This document shows positions 54,701 through 64,000 of a DNA stretch of 64,000 nucleotides, piece by piece (position 1 is the stretch's first letter; the number at the start of each line of letters is the position of its first letter). This DNA is from Megalobrama amblycephala (lineage: Eukaryota > Chordata > Actinopteri > Cypriniformes > Xenocyprididae). Below the pieces are notes generated by a model. It was not told the origin of the DNA, ran no database searches, and saw only the letters and a program-made list of their open reading frames with translations. The position numbers and the translations under genes are program-made. The stretch lies in contig NC_063045.1 of the NCBI RefSeq assembly GCF_018812025.1, forward strand, positions 13,451,112 through 13,515,111, in the 5' to 3' direction.

Positions 54701-57480
54701 TTCAGAGAAGACGCGCACGCAGAAGTCTCCATCTTTGTTGGGCTCAAAGGTGGATGGCACGATGAGATACTCGCCGGGGGGCAGACAGAATCGAGAGCAC
54801 ACCTCCCGCAGGTTGATGAAGGTCTCGGAGCGGGCCGCTGAGGCATGTCGCACGAAGAAGTTACGATCCAGATGGACGTTCCTCTTCCCGACAAACTACA
54901 ACAGAATGTTTCAATAGGAATTTGATATTGGTGTTAATTTTGAGGTGAAATATCTCTTTAAGAGGATCAGATGAAGACACTAGTGGAATTTGTACTGTAT
55001 TTCTGGACATTTTGTGCTTTAGTATGAGCAGTCCATACCTCTTGAGGAACCTGTGGATGACAATAAGAGAGATATAGATATTTATAATTTATTTTATGTT
55101 TGTAAAATAATTCTTATCACTTCTGACAGTTCTTGGCCAGAATAAGATCTGTCTGTCTGTGTGAATGTGCTTCAAACTGCTCACCTCATAGATGGCGAAG
55201 CCAATGGTGTGCATGTCCTCTCCGACCTTTCTCATTTTGCGACGGTTCTTCTGGATCAGACCCACAACGAAGCTGCATCCCACTTCATTATCAGCTGGAT
55301 CATCATCCTCCTCCTCCAGCTTGATCAAAAACTGAGGGTTCATCCAGAACGAGTCTGCCGGGAACAAAACGAAGGGCAAACAATATGGCTTTTGTTGTAA
55401 TAAATAGTAATATTAAACAAAAATGCTGCTTTTGTTTAGTATTTTTTTGTTTTGATATTTATTGCTGTTTTTTGTTTACTATCCTTTTGGTAACACTTTA
55501 TTTTACAGTGTCCTTGTTACATATGTTACATGTACTTACCATAGTAATAACAGTAAATTATGCATAATTACATGCAACTAACTCTCAACCAAACCCTTAT
55601 CCTACCCTAACCCTATAATAAGTACATGTTGTTAAATAATATTAATCTGTACTTAAATATATAACTACACGGTAACAATGACACCTTAAAATAAAGTGTA
55701 ACCCTTTTGTTTTGTATTGTTGTTTTTGTTTAGTATACTTTTGTGTTTTTGTTAAGTATACTTTTGTTTTGAGTTGTTTTTGTTTAATATACTTCTGTTT
55801 TGTTTTGTGCTGTTGTTTCTGTTTAGTATACTTGTTTTGTTTTGTGCAGTTGTTTTTGTTTAGTATACTTTTGTTTTGTGAGGTTGTTTTTGTGTACTAT
55901 CCTTTTGTTTTGTTTTGTGCTGTTGTTTTTCTTTAGAATAATTTTGTTTTGTGTGGTTGTTTTTGTTTAGTTGACTTCTGTTTTGTTTTTGTCAGTGTTC
56001 TGTGTATGTTTTCCTGTGTTCTTTTGTTCAGTTTTCCCTCCACTAGTTTGTTCCCTTGGTTTCCCTGATTTGAGTTCATTAGTCCCAGGTGTGTCCTATT
56101 AATTAGCCTTGTTTGCCCCTTTGTTTGACTTGTATATATTCCCTCAGTCTCGGTCAGTTCTCATCTCTGTTATACGTCATTGTAGCACGTCATTGTTTCA
56201 CGTCGCTGTATTGTCTGTGTTGTGCCTTATGTATTGATCTCCTACATTTGCCATTAAAGTCTTTGAATCTCCATCGTCCGCGTGTGTTTCCCACAACCAT
56301 GCAGGGTGACAGTGTTTTGCTGTTGTTTTTGTTTAGTATACTTTTGTCTTGTGCTGTTGTTTTTGTTTAGTACACTTTTGTTTTGTGCAGTTGTTTTTGT
56401 TTATTATACTTCTGTTCTGTGCTGTTGTTTTTGTTTATTATACTTCTGTTTTGTGCTGTTTTTGTTTACTATTCTTTTGTTTTGTTTTGTTTTGTTTTGT
56501 GCTGTTGCTTTTGATTGGTGTTTTTATTTTTATCTTTGTTTATTATTTTGTTTTTTTGCTTTTAGATGATATTTAATATATTCTTTGTAAAATATTTACT
56601 TTAATATAATATTTTTTCTTTAATATAATTTAATTACTTGGAAAGTTCCTGCAGCCTCCAGCAGTAGATCCATTCCTCCAGTTGCCATCAAACTTGGACA
56701 GCGCCCACTTATTGACGCTCTCATCTGTGAGAGCATCAGGGGTCAGATTACAGATCTCCACCCGTGAGTAATGACGCAGGAAATCAGAGTATGACATCCT
56801 GGGATACAGATAAATATTCTATCAGTGATCTTAGAAAGCAAAACACCTTAACTAAAATGTAGGAAAAATGCTAAATAAAGATGTAGAAAAAAAATGAATA
56901 AATAAAACATTCGCAGATTACCAGAACTCTCCATCTTCTGCTTTGGAGTTCAGTTTCTCACGGTCACTGTCACTGATCTGACGCCATTCTGTAGACCTAC
57001 AGGCCAATCACATGACATTCAGTGAATTTCCAGGTTATTAAAGGTTAATTTGCTGTTAAATTTGCTGTTCAAGGTTTTGGGGTCTGTAAGATATATTTAT
57101 TTTCTGAAAAACATCTCTTACTCTCACCAAGACTGCAATTATTTGATCATAAATAGAGTAAAGACTGCAATATTGTGAGATATTATTGCAATTTAAAATA
57201 ACTGTTTTCTATTTGAATATATTACAAAATATAATTTATTCCTGTAATGCAAAGCTGAATTTTCAGAATTATTACTCCCGTCTTCAATGTCACATGATCC
57301 TTCAGAAATCAAATATGTTGATTTGCTGCTCAAGAAACATTTTTCAAGATTATTTGATGAATAGAAAGTTCAAAAGAACAGCATTTATTTTAAAATATAA
57401 AATATCTTTACTGTCAGTTGTGATGAATTTAATGCATCCTTGCTTAATTTCTTATATATATATTACAATATATAATACAA

Positions 57481-57557
<77 letters not shown>

Positions 57558-60500
57558 GAATAGGTTAAGTGTGAATAGGTTAAGCATGTTCAAAATCTGT
57601 AGATTTTTTTGTGAAACGAGGAACAGCTTTATTGCGTTTGTTAGGCATACACTGCGTGACAAGAAGGATGGGTGGCACTGAACCTGTTCTTCCTACACCT
57701 AAGGGCTTAAACAGAGTTCCCATAGCAACTCAGGTCTCTCCCAGACAACATGTTTGATAGGAGCCACAGGTGGGTGTGGTTACATTCTGCAACACCACCT
57801 GCGTAACCTCAAACATATCTCAGAATTATAGCTTTAAACAATTTGCAGATGTGTTTTGAAGCCAACAAAGGCTTACCCACCCATCACTCCAGGGTCCAGT
57901 CCACTCCACCTGCCCCCAGGGGTTCCTGATCCGGACCAGTTTGGTTAACTCGCCCCTGTACTCCACCTGTGCAGACACCAGGTAACATTTATGATCTAAG
58001 CAAACCAATAAAATATAAATTTTAAAATACTAGTCAACACTAACCTCTTCGGCTCCTGTAAGTGAGTAGGCGTGTCCTTTCACCAGTTTCTGACTAGTAA
58101 TTGCCTCTGAATCAGCAGAGCTTGTGATCTAATGCAAACCGAAATAAAACATTACACAACAGAACCGGTTACACACGACTGTTTATTATAGTTCACTGAC
58201 GGTTGCACAACAGATCCGGTTACAAACTGCTAGTAATTACAAGGTTCAACAATTGAACACACATAAATATGAAGTTTCTCACATCAATTGAGCAGCCCAG
58301 CAGTGAGCCCCAGCTCAAAGCCTTCTGGATGGTTTTGAAGAGATTTGGACCTGCTTTCGCCAATTCATGGACCTCAGCGATGCCTCCTGTGAAATCCTCA
58401 AAACCCTCTGTGGTGGTGCCACCAGAGAGAGCTTCATATGAGCCGTTCAGCCTGAGGACAAGGAAGTCGTTTTTCACTATTATTTCCAAGGAAGTGTTTG
58501 AGGACTTTTAATCTACCGAGCTGATAAGCAAACACTCACTTTGCGTAGGCTTTTTCCAGCAGAGCGCTCCAAAACTCAGAGCCCTCGGCGGAGTGGACGA
58601 ACAGCAACTCTCCTTTTCTTGCCGGCAGACGGTCGTCAATGACCACGTCCACCCATTCACCATACTGCCAGAACTGAAGAGACAGTCAATGTATGTAAGC
58701 ATTAAAGAGTCAGTTCACCCAAAAATGAAAATTCTGTCATTAATTACTCACCCTCATGTCATTCCAAACCAGTGAAGATATTTTTGATGAAATCTGAGAG
58801 ATTGAGAACTGAGAACTACCATATAACTTTGAATTTCACCTTTTGTTCACATATAAACATTTATCAGCGCACACATCAGATCTGGTAAACGGAAGCTCAA
58901 GCATGTTTGCTTGATGTGCGAGACACTGAGGTTCATTCTTGTGTTATGCATCATGTTTGAGCTTCTGCAAGAGGTTTGCTCTCGAGTGTCAAGCAGGTTC
59001 AGTTGAGCTTCTGTTTATGTTCGATAATTAATGTTAATATGTGAAAAAAAAAAGCCGAAATTCAATCTGATTATCAAATAAAGCAATCGTGTCGCTTCAG
59101 AAAATGTGGACTTTACAATCTCTTTATGAACTTTTTAAAGCCACAATGTGGTAGTTGCATAGGCTGTCATTTGAGGGACAGGAATCTCTCAGATTTCATT
59201 TAAAATATCTTCATTTGTGTTTTGAAGATGAACGAAAGTCTTACGGGTTTGGAATGACATGATGGTTATGGTTAATGTTTGACAAAATGCCAATTAAATA
59301 TTACAGCAATGCTGTTTCTGAATGTATGGTAATCCATTTAATTTTTAACAGAGAAATGTATAGCTTGAAAAAGAGACTATAGTCTCAATATGACTTCCCC
59401 TGGTTAAATAAAGGAAATTAAATAGCTTAATAATGAGCCCAAAATAACAATGAAAATAAACCTGACTTTTAGATCGGAAGACAACTTTGCATACATTACA
59501 ACAACAGTAATACTGCAAAGAAATAAATTAATAAGAAAATAATGAAATAAGTAAATATTTGTATAAGTATGTTATTAATATTATGTCAAAAAAACAAAGA
59601 AAACAATAATCGGTTAGCAGGCACTTAAACATTAAAATAATCTGTATTGGTAGTGGCCATAAAAACGCAAAATATCATTCATACTATTTGTAATATTTTT
59701 GGTTGGCTGGCTTTTAAGTGAACGAGAGGCTATTAACCTGGAAATGAAATATTCCAGCATAGTCACCGTCAAAGGTCTGACCAGGTGGGACCACACGGGC
59801 GAACACGTCCTGGTTCAGGGTAAGAGAAGCGATGGCAGCTAGAAGCCAACAGTCACCTGGGAAACCAGTAGGAAAATGTGGTATAATTTTGTGTTCAAAT
59901 CTAAATGAGCTGATTTACTGCATTGTATCACGTTACCTACAACTGACTATTGTAAGCAAAACTTCAACAGTGACATCCTACTATATCATTGGTAAAACAT
60001 AACTACCTATAAACCTATGCTTTAAGTTGCTCTGCCAAGCTTCAGGACAACACCTGTCCTATTTTTCCTACTCACTTTGCAAACTCATTTGCATCACGGA
60101 CGTTTCCTTTATAGCCAGTAAAGTCAATGGCATCAAAAACTCTTCAAAAAGTGATTGTGATTCTGATCAGGGCTCGTACCAAACATTTTCAGCTACAGTG
60201 GAAAACTGAAGACCCCTAGGACATGTTTGCATGAGAGAAAACAGTTGCGTTTTAACCAGGAAAGGATAAAAGCACACCCGTGTTTGGGTTGTATGGAGTA
60301 AAGCAGGTTTGGCAGGGTGTGTATATGTGTTTGTTTGGGAATAAGAGTTGTAACCTAGACAGGTTTTGCTTTTTCCATATTTTACAACAGGAATTCCATT
60401 CCACAGCCTGGTAGTCATTTTCAGAATGGTTCTTTAAGAACATATGCAATTAATAAAATTCCCAGATATGAGAAACAGACATTCTAATAATATAAAAAAG

Positions 60501-63357
60501 GGATCAGAATGAATTAGTGTGTTCAAACAGGGTGTTTCCCTTTACAATTTTGATGATTTTCAATGTCCTCTATCCGCCCTTCAAAGAAACTCCCTCAACC
60601 AGAAAAACTGCTATTGTGTCTCAGTATTTCAGTGGCTGACTTCTGATGGCCATTCTATATGGGACAGTTCTGTAAAACATCTTTTGTTATCAACATTTCT
60701 AAAGTTTCACCAGCTCAACAATGGGCTAATATTACAGGTAAATGGACTCACCCAAAGCACCCTGGCAGATGTCAGTTCTAGTCGCTCCTCCACTAATGAA
60801 CGTTGGGTTGGACGTCAGTTGCTGGATGACAAAACACATTCCAGAAACATGAATCACAGGTTTACCTTAACAAGAGATGAGTTAATTGCTGAACCAACAT
60901 GATCAAACACATGGTCCTTTCCATACAATATACAAAATAGGGCCAAGTAACAGGGTTGGAAAATTTAGCTTAAATAACATATAATTCAGTAGAAGCTAGA
61001 TATTTTGTGGTTGTTTTAATATTTTCTTGCTCATTTTTATTACAATAACCTGAGTAACGGGGTTGAATGGTTGAGCAGTCAACTCTGAAATTTGTTTAAA
61101 AACTAGTTATCCATAACAGGGGGGAAGTACAGGTCAGTACTTACAGTACAGAGTTGCACAATTAGATTAAATAACACATAACTCAGTAGGAGCTAGAGAT
61201 TTTGTGGTCATTTGTAGTTACTGTTTGAACCTTTATTTACCATAAATTAAAAACATATATTTGCTCAATCTTTTTTTTTTTTACAATAATCTGAGTAACA
61301 GGGATGAATGCTGTTAAGCAGTCAACTCTGAAATTTGTGTAAAAACTGACACTGAAAATGAAGTTATTTTGTCTTCCAGCCACTGGAAGTGTTCAAAACA
61401 TATTTCCTCTTCAGGGTCACAATTTTAAGTTACATTTTCTATAACGGAGGAAATGCAGTAACAGGGTTGCAAAATTTGCTTAAATAACACATAACTCAGT
61501 AGATGCTTTTCTGGTTATTTTATTGATTTGTAGTTACCGATTAACCTGTATTTACCATAAGAAGCATATTTGCTTGATTATTGTTATTACAATAATCTGA
61601 GAAACAGGGTTGAATGGTTGAGCAGTCAACACTGAAATTTGTGTAAAAATTGACAATGAAAATGAAGTTATTTGTCTTCCCGACATTGGAAGGGTCCAAA
61701 TAATGTTTCTTCTTGGGGGTTACAAGTTTAAGTTATATTTTCTATTACAGGGGCAAATGCAGTAACAGGGCTGCAAAATTAGCTCAATCAAAAAACATAA
61801 CTCAGTACGAGCAAGAAATCTTGAGGTTATTTTGTTGGTGTATAGCCTAGTTATTGATTAACCTTAAAGAAAGATATTTACTTGATAATTTTCATTACAA
61901 CAACCAGAGTAACAGGGCTGAATGGTTATTACAATAAAAATTAGATTATTTTGTCCTCCTACCATGGGAAGGGTCCAAATGATGTTTCTTCTTGGGTGTT
62001 TTGATTTTATTGAATGTTACATTTTCTATAATGGGGCAAATCATGCGATAACAGGGTTGAAAAAATTTATGGTTTTTTTTCTTTGAGATATTCAACTCAT
62101 TGTCAAATGTATTATATGTTTGTTAGATTTTAACTGTTGGATACTATCAAGGTCATAAGCTTTGATGGACAAGCTACTTTTTATGCTAGGTTTGTTATAT
62201 AATTAGTTTGTCTAATAAATGTTAATAGTTTTTACAAAAAAATATGGGAGTTTTCTGAAGTAGCCTATATGGACATGAAAGTGTACTCTATTTGTGGAAA
62301 GTACCAATTGCATCTTGTTTCCTAGCCAAAGAGCTCAAGAAATCTCAAAGGTTTTCCTATCACTCATATCCTACAGTATATTTGTTCTAAAAATTGTTTG
62401 AATACCCATGAAAAAAAGCTGTGAGTCCAACTGACAACATTCTTGAATACAACAATAACCACTCATCATACCAGCTGTAAGGATCATATTCACTCTAATT
62501 GACTCTAAAAGGGCTTCTGGTAAGGAGTAATGCATAATGGCGCTCACAAAGCATAAGTATGCAGCATTTAAAGAGATAATGCTGCTGGGGGAGTATATGT
62601 TCCCATAATTTCCAGGTCTGAACTGCACTGAAGCAGTTTGTCAATTTAAGACTAACATGCAATGGCTTTACATAGTCATTAGTGTAGACATTATGTTCTT
62701 TCTTGGCTGCCTGGATGATGTTTGAAAACACAGTAAAACACTGATATGCATTTGTTTTTCTGAAATCAGATTTACCTTACAATGATCTGACTGACCTATA
62801 ATAACTACAAGTGCAGCTTCCTGATCATAGTGCCTCAAAAACAAATGATGGTGAACCCAAATTCAGGAAGCTTCAGAGTAATTACTGAACACAGAACAAC
62901 TAATCAAGATGAGCAAGGTAAGATGGCCTAGAGCAAAAGAGTAAGAAAAGAAGTGAACTTGGACTGAGAAGAATGTACAGTATGTGTCACTATGGGTATG
63001 AATACTGAAAAAAAAATAAAAAAAAATAAATAAAATATATATATATATATAGACCATAATGTTTAGACCATAATGCTTAATTAAATATTTTAAATATAAA
63101 ACGATTTGTATTACACCCACCTTTGGTCTCAGCCACTCAACCCCGCGCACTTTAGATGAGTTTGGTCCCAGTTCCTTGAACCCGAGCGCAGATGTATTGG
63201 CTTCAAACATGTCATCCTGAAATAAGCGTCCGCACTCCAGACACTCTCGCTTGAGCGCTTCATAGTCCTGATTGAGGAATTTGACCGCTTGAGCGTTGGT
63301 ACCGATGCCCGCTGCTCGCGCCCTGTTTTGCTGGAGCTTCGCCGCAATTCCTGACAT
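51773..63357 (-). CDS. capn2: Calpain-2-type large (catalytic) subunit, complete, 21 coding exons
   Basis: Cytosolic calcium-dependent cysteine protease; in vertebrates it pairs with a small regulatory subunit. Exons in order of translation: 63121-63357, 60752-60821, 59738-59856, 58540-58673, 58283-58451, 58045-58128, 57881-57966, 56922-56996, 56638-56798, 55185-55354, 55039-55050, 54684-54895, 54555-54591, 54407-54472, 54260-54317, 53836-53900, 53640-53708, 53448-53526, 53243-53359, 53112-53170 and 51773-51796. All borders are GT-AG, phases agree, and the sum is 2103 nt, 700 aa, the length of human CAPN2. MSGIAAKL matches the calpain-2 N-terminus. The protease core has Cys105 (DCWLL), His262 (VKGHAYS) and Asn286 (RIRNPWG). 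It is followed by the C2-like domain ([25 protein letters not shown]) and a penta-EF-hand from about residue 530 with DKDKSGTM and DKDKNGTV loops. The last exon encodes WLNFSML. Teleosts have several calpain-2 copies; which one is unresolved. Confidence 0.96.
52005..52650. mobile_element. MITE with TTGGTGTGA ends, near the calpain 3' end
   Basis: The left end reads GGCCTAATCACACCAAAAATGATAACTATA; the right end reads TTATTGTTATAGTTATCGTCCTTGGTGTGA. These are inverted, spaced about 640 bases, in the calpain intron before the last exon. Similar fragments lie at 16485 and 19619. Confidence 0.65.
52650..52905. mobile_element. GGTTCTATATAGAACC-type MITE
   Basis: AAAAGGTTCTATATAGAACC at the left and AAGAACCCTAGGGTTGAACC with CTTCTTTTC at the right form imperfect inverted ends. 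Internal copies (ATATATAGAACCTTTTAGGG) are typical of this common fish family. Confidence 0.55.
55489..55703. mobile_element. MITE, GGTAACACTTTATTTT family, complete copy
   Basis: The left end GGTAACACTTTATTTTACAG and right end CTTAAAATAAAGTGTAACC are inverted copies, in the calpain intron between the ninth and tenth coding exons. CCTTTT flanks both ends. The related copies are at 1048 and 37142. Confidence 0.8.
55704..56515. repeat. Tandem array of TTTTGTTTAGTATACTTTTGTTTTGTGCTG units, split by an LTR-like insert
   Basis: Irregular units of about 30-50 bases based on TTGTTTAGTATACTTTTG and TTTTGTGCTGTTGTTTT run from 55704 to about 55990 and from 56313 to about 56515. The two halves are separated by the LTR-like sequence annotated at 55993-56311. 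Intronic in the calpain gene. Confidence 0.8.
55993..56311 (+). mobile_element. Probable solo LTR inserted in the tandem array
   Basis: The insert starts TGTCAGTGTTC and ends GGGTGACA, the TG...CA form with inverted ends TGTCA/TGACA usual for retroviral-type LTRs. Inside are a TATA-like TTGTATATATTCCC near 56130 and an ATTAAA polyadenylation-like signal near 56253. The flanking repeat makes a target duplication hard to judge. No internal coding region is present. Confidence 0.55.
57066..57440. mobile_element. Foldback repeat (ATGTCACATGATCCTTCAG family)
   Basis: Within the calpain intron between the seventh and eighth coding exons. It contains AAATAACTGTTTTCTATTTG, GCAAAGCTGAATTTTCAG and ATGTCACATGATCCTTCAG, all found in the arms of 25810-27954 and in 50317-50810. 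Confidence 0.6.
57484..57553. repeat. (TA)n microsatellite
   Basis: Uninterrupted TA run of about 70 bases in a calpain intron. Confidence 0.95.
58703..59270. mobile_element. GTCAGTTCACCC-family MITE, right end decayed
   Basis: It begins TTAAAGAGTCAGTTCACCC with the family sequence ATTACTCACCCTCATGTCA, and near 59230 shows TTACGGGTTTGGAATGACAT, the inverse-side family segment. The right terminus GAACTAACCC is lost. It lies in the calpain intron between the third and fourth coding exons. Confidence 0.65.
60945..62070. repeat. Long-period tandem repeat (about 200-315 bp units) in calpain intron 1
   Basis: Units begin near 60949, 61144, 61459, 61762 and 62050 with the motif AGTAACAGGGTTGCAAAATT or a variant, followed by AACACATAACTCAGTAGGAG, TACAATAATCTGAGTAACAG, GGTTGAGCAGTCAACTCTGA and ATTTCTATAACGG-type segments in the same order. 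The units are diverged by substitutions and small deletions. No coding content is evident. Confidence 0.8.
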
Positions 63358-63370
63358 CTCTGCACGTCCG

Positions 63371-63403
63371 TCACAACAAACAGCACATCTTAGCTCACAA
63401 CAT
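63371..63403 (-). promoter_or_regulatory. Two tiny upstream reading frames in the calpain leader
   Basis: Reading the minus strand towards the calpain start at 63357, ATGTTGTGA (63403-63395) and ATGTGCTGTTTGTTGTGA (63388-63371) are complete upstream frames of two and five codons. The second ends 13 bases before the calpain ATG. If they lie in the mRNA they could lower initiation. The transcription start is not known; a G/C-rich stretch near 63410-63440 may be promoter. Confidence 0.35.
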
Positions 63404-64000
63404 GGTAAATGTAGAGGGCGAGGCCAGGGGGCGTTACTAGCCTTTTGTCAGTAGGGCAGTGTGAAAAAAAAAACCTTTTCTATCGGCCTATATTGTTTTG
63501 CATTAATCTAACTATGGGATTTGCCTATATGATTTCACTACATATTATCGGCGTAAAACATAATTTACAAGCTAAAGGTCACCACCTTAAAATTGATGAA
63601 CGCATAAAAACGCATTTAATGTCATGACAACTTTTTACACATAACTGGGACAAAGCCATGGAAAATGGCAAACAAATTTTGTATCACTAACAAAATTAAA
63701 GAAGTATCCTTAAAAAAAAAAAAAAAAAAAAAAAAATCTTATGATTATTATGATAGTTAGAGGTAAAAAAAAAAAAAAAAAAAGAGGTGAATTTTATGGA
63801 CAATTCTTTATGTTTTTTTTTTTATATATATATATTTATTCAAGATTATTTTTTAAATATTTAGAAACCTGTATTACAAGAAAAAAAAAGAAAAAAAGCC
63901 AGCTTCAGAATCTTCAGACTAAACGTGTGACAGGTAATTCTTAAAAAATTATCTTGCAAAAATATGCTACTGTGGTGGCATTATGGATGCTAATATTTTG
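63404..64000. other. Upstream flank of calpain, AT-rich right edge
   Basis: After a short GC-rich patch (63410-63440) the sequence is AT-rich with several poly-A runs (63711-63736, 63765-63783). No exon or element with clear ends is visible. Confidence 0.5.

Noticed and set aside
54592..54917. Several plus- and minus-strand frames over the twelfth calpain exon
   Set aside because: They are shifted or antisense readings of the exon at 54684-54895, which is fixed by splice sites and the conserved PPGEY region.
55385..56576. Cys/Phe/Leu-rich frames as membrane proteins
   Set aside because: They translate the TTTTGTTTAGTATAC tandem array and a solo-LTR-like insert inside a calpain intron.
60519..60902. 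Plus-strand frame of 127 codons
   Set aside because: It runs antisense across the second calpain exon and continues in intron sequence; no family resemblance.
1..64000. CRISPR array, bacterial operon or phage content
   Set aside because: The window is vertebrate-type DNA with spliced genes; the direct repeats found are microsatellites, minisatellites or transposon parts without the regular repeat-spacer pattern.
1..64000. tRNA, rRNA or snRNA genes
   Set aside because: I noticed no cloverleaf with box A/B or rRNA-like blocks, but a covariance-model scan was not possible, so small RNA genes cannot be excluded.

Overview
The window looks like teleost fish nuclear DNA, most likely cyprinid. Genes are split by long introns with GT-AG junctions. 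GT/CA and TA microsatellites are abundant. Non-coding DNA is packed with short inverted-repeat DNA transposon remnants, notably a family ending in TTAAAGGGTTAGTTCAC and hAT-like elements, which are typical of cyprinid genomes. All assignments come from reading the sequence and recognising families; no database search was run.

Layout. (1) 1-2165, minus strand: first coding exon of a secretory-pathway protein (19-residue signal peptide, TATA-like box just upstream); the rest lies off the left edge. A sarcalumenin-like identity is only a guess. (2) 14278-19335, plus strand: the complete coding region of a GLIS2-type Kruppel-like zinc-finger factor, six coding exons, 444 aa, five C2H2 fingers; at least one 5' non-coding exon must lie upstream. 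(3) 24167-41134, plus strand: three type II membrane glycosyltransferases of family GT31, closest in appearance to beta-1,3-galactosyltransferase 2. Each has its catalytic part in a single exon behind the same phase-2 acceptor, so they are tandem duplicates. The second and third are much closer to each other than to the first. (4) 51773-63357, minus strand: a complete calpain-2-type large subunit, 21 coding exons joining in frame to exactly 700 aa, with catalytic Cys105, His262 and Asn286 and a C-terminal penta-EF-hand.

The spaces between genes are a transposon graveyard. The best-defined elements are a hAT-like element at 26787-27643 with 8-bp target duplications GTCTCTTA; another at 48880-50184 with duplications GATACACC; a hAT element at 21445-22908 with a broken transposase; a three-level nest at 8980-11171; a 2-kb element with about 440-bp terminal repeats and a THAP-like fragment at 43671-45663; and a roughly 4-kb interrupted palindrome at 35150-39180. 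The palindrome carries two inverted copies of a repeat-family ORF whose acidic motifs resemble a PIN/FEN-type nuclease.

The genes do not form one pathway. The glycosyltransferases act in the Golgi, GLIS2 in the nucleus, calpain in the cytosol. The least ordinary items are the glycosyltransferase cluster, the nuclease-like repeat ORF with its palindrome, and a small tandem array of consensus splice-donor sequences at 32441-32590.
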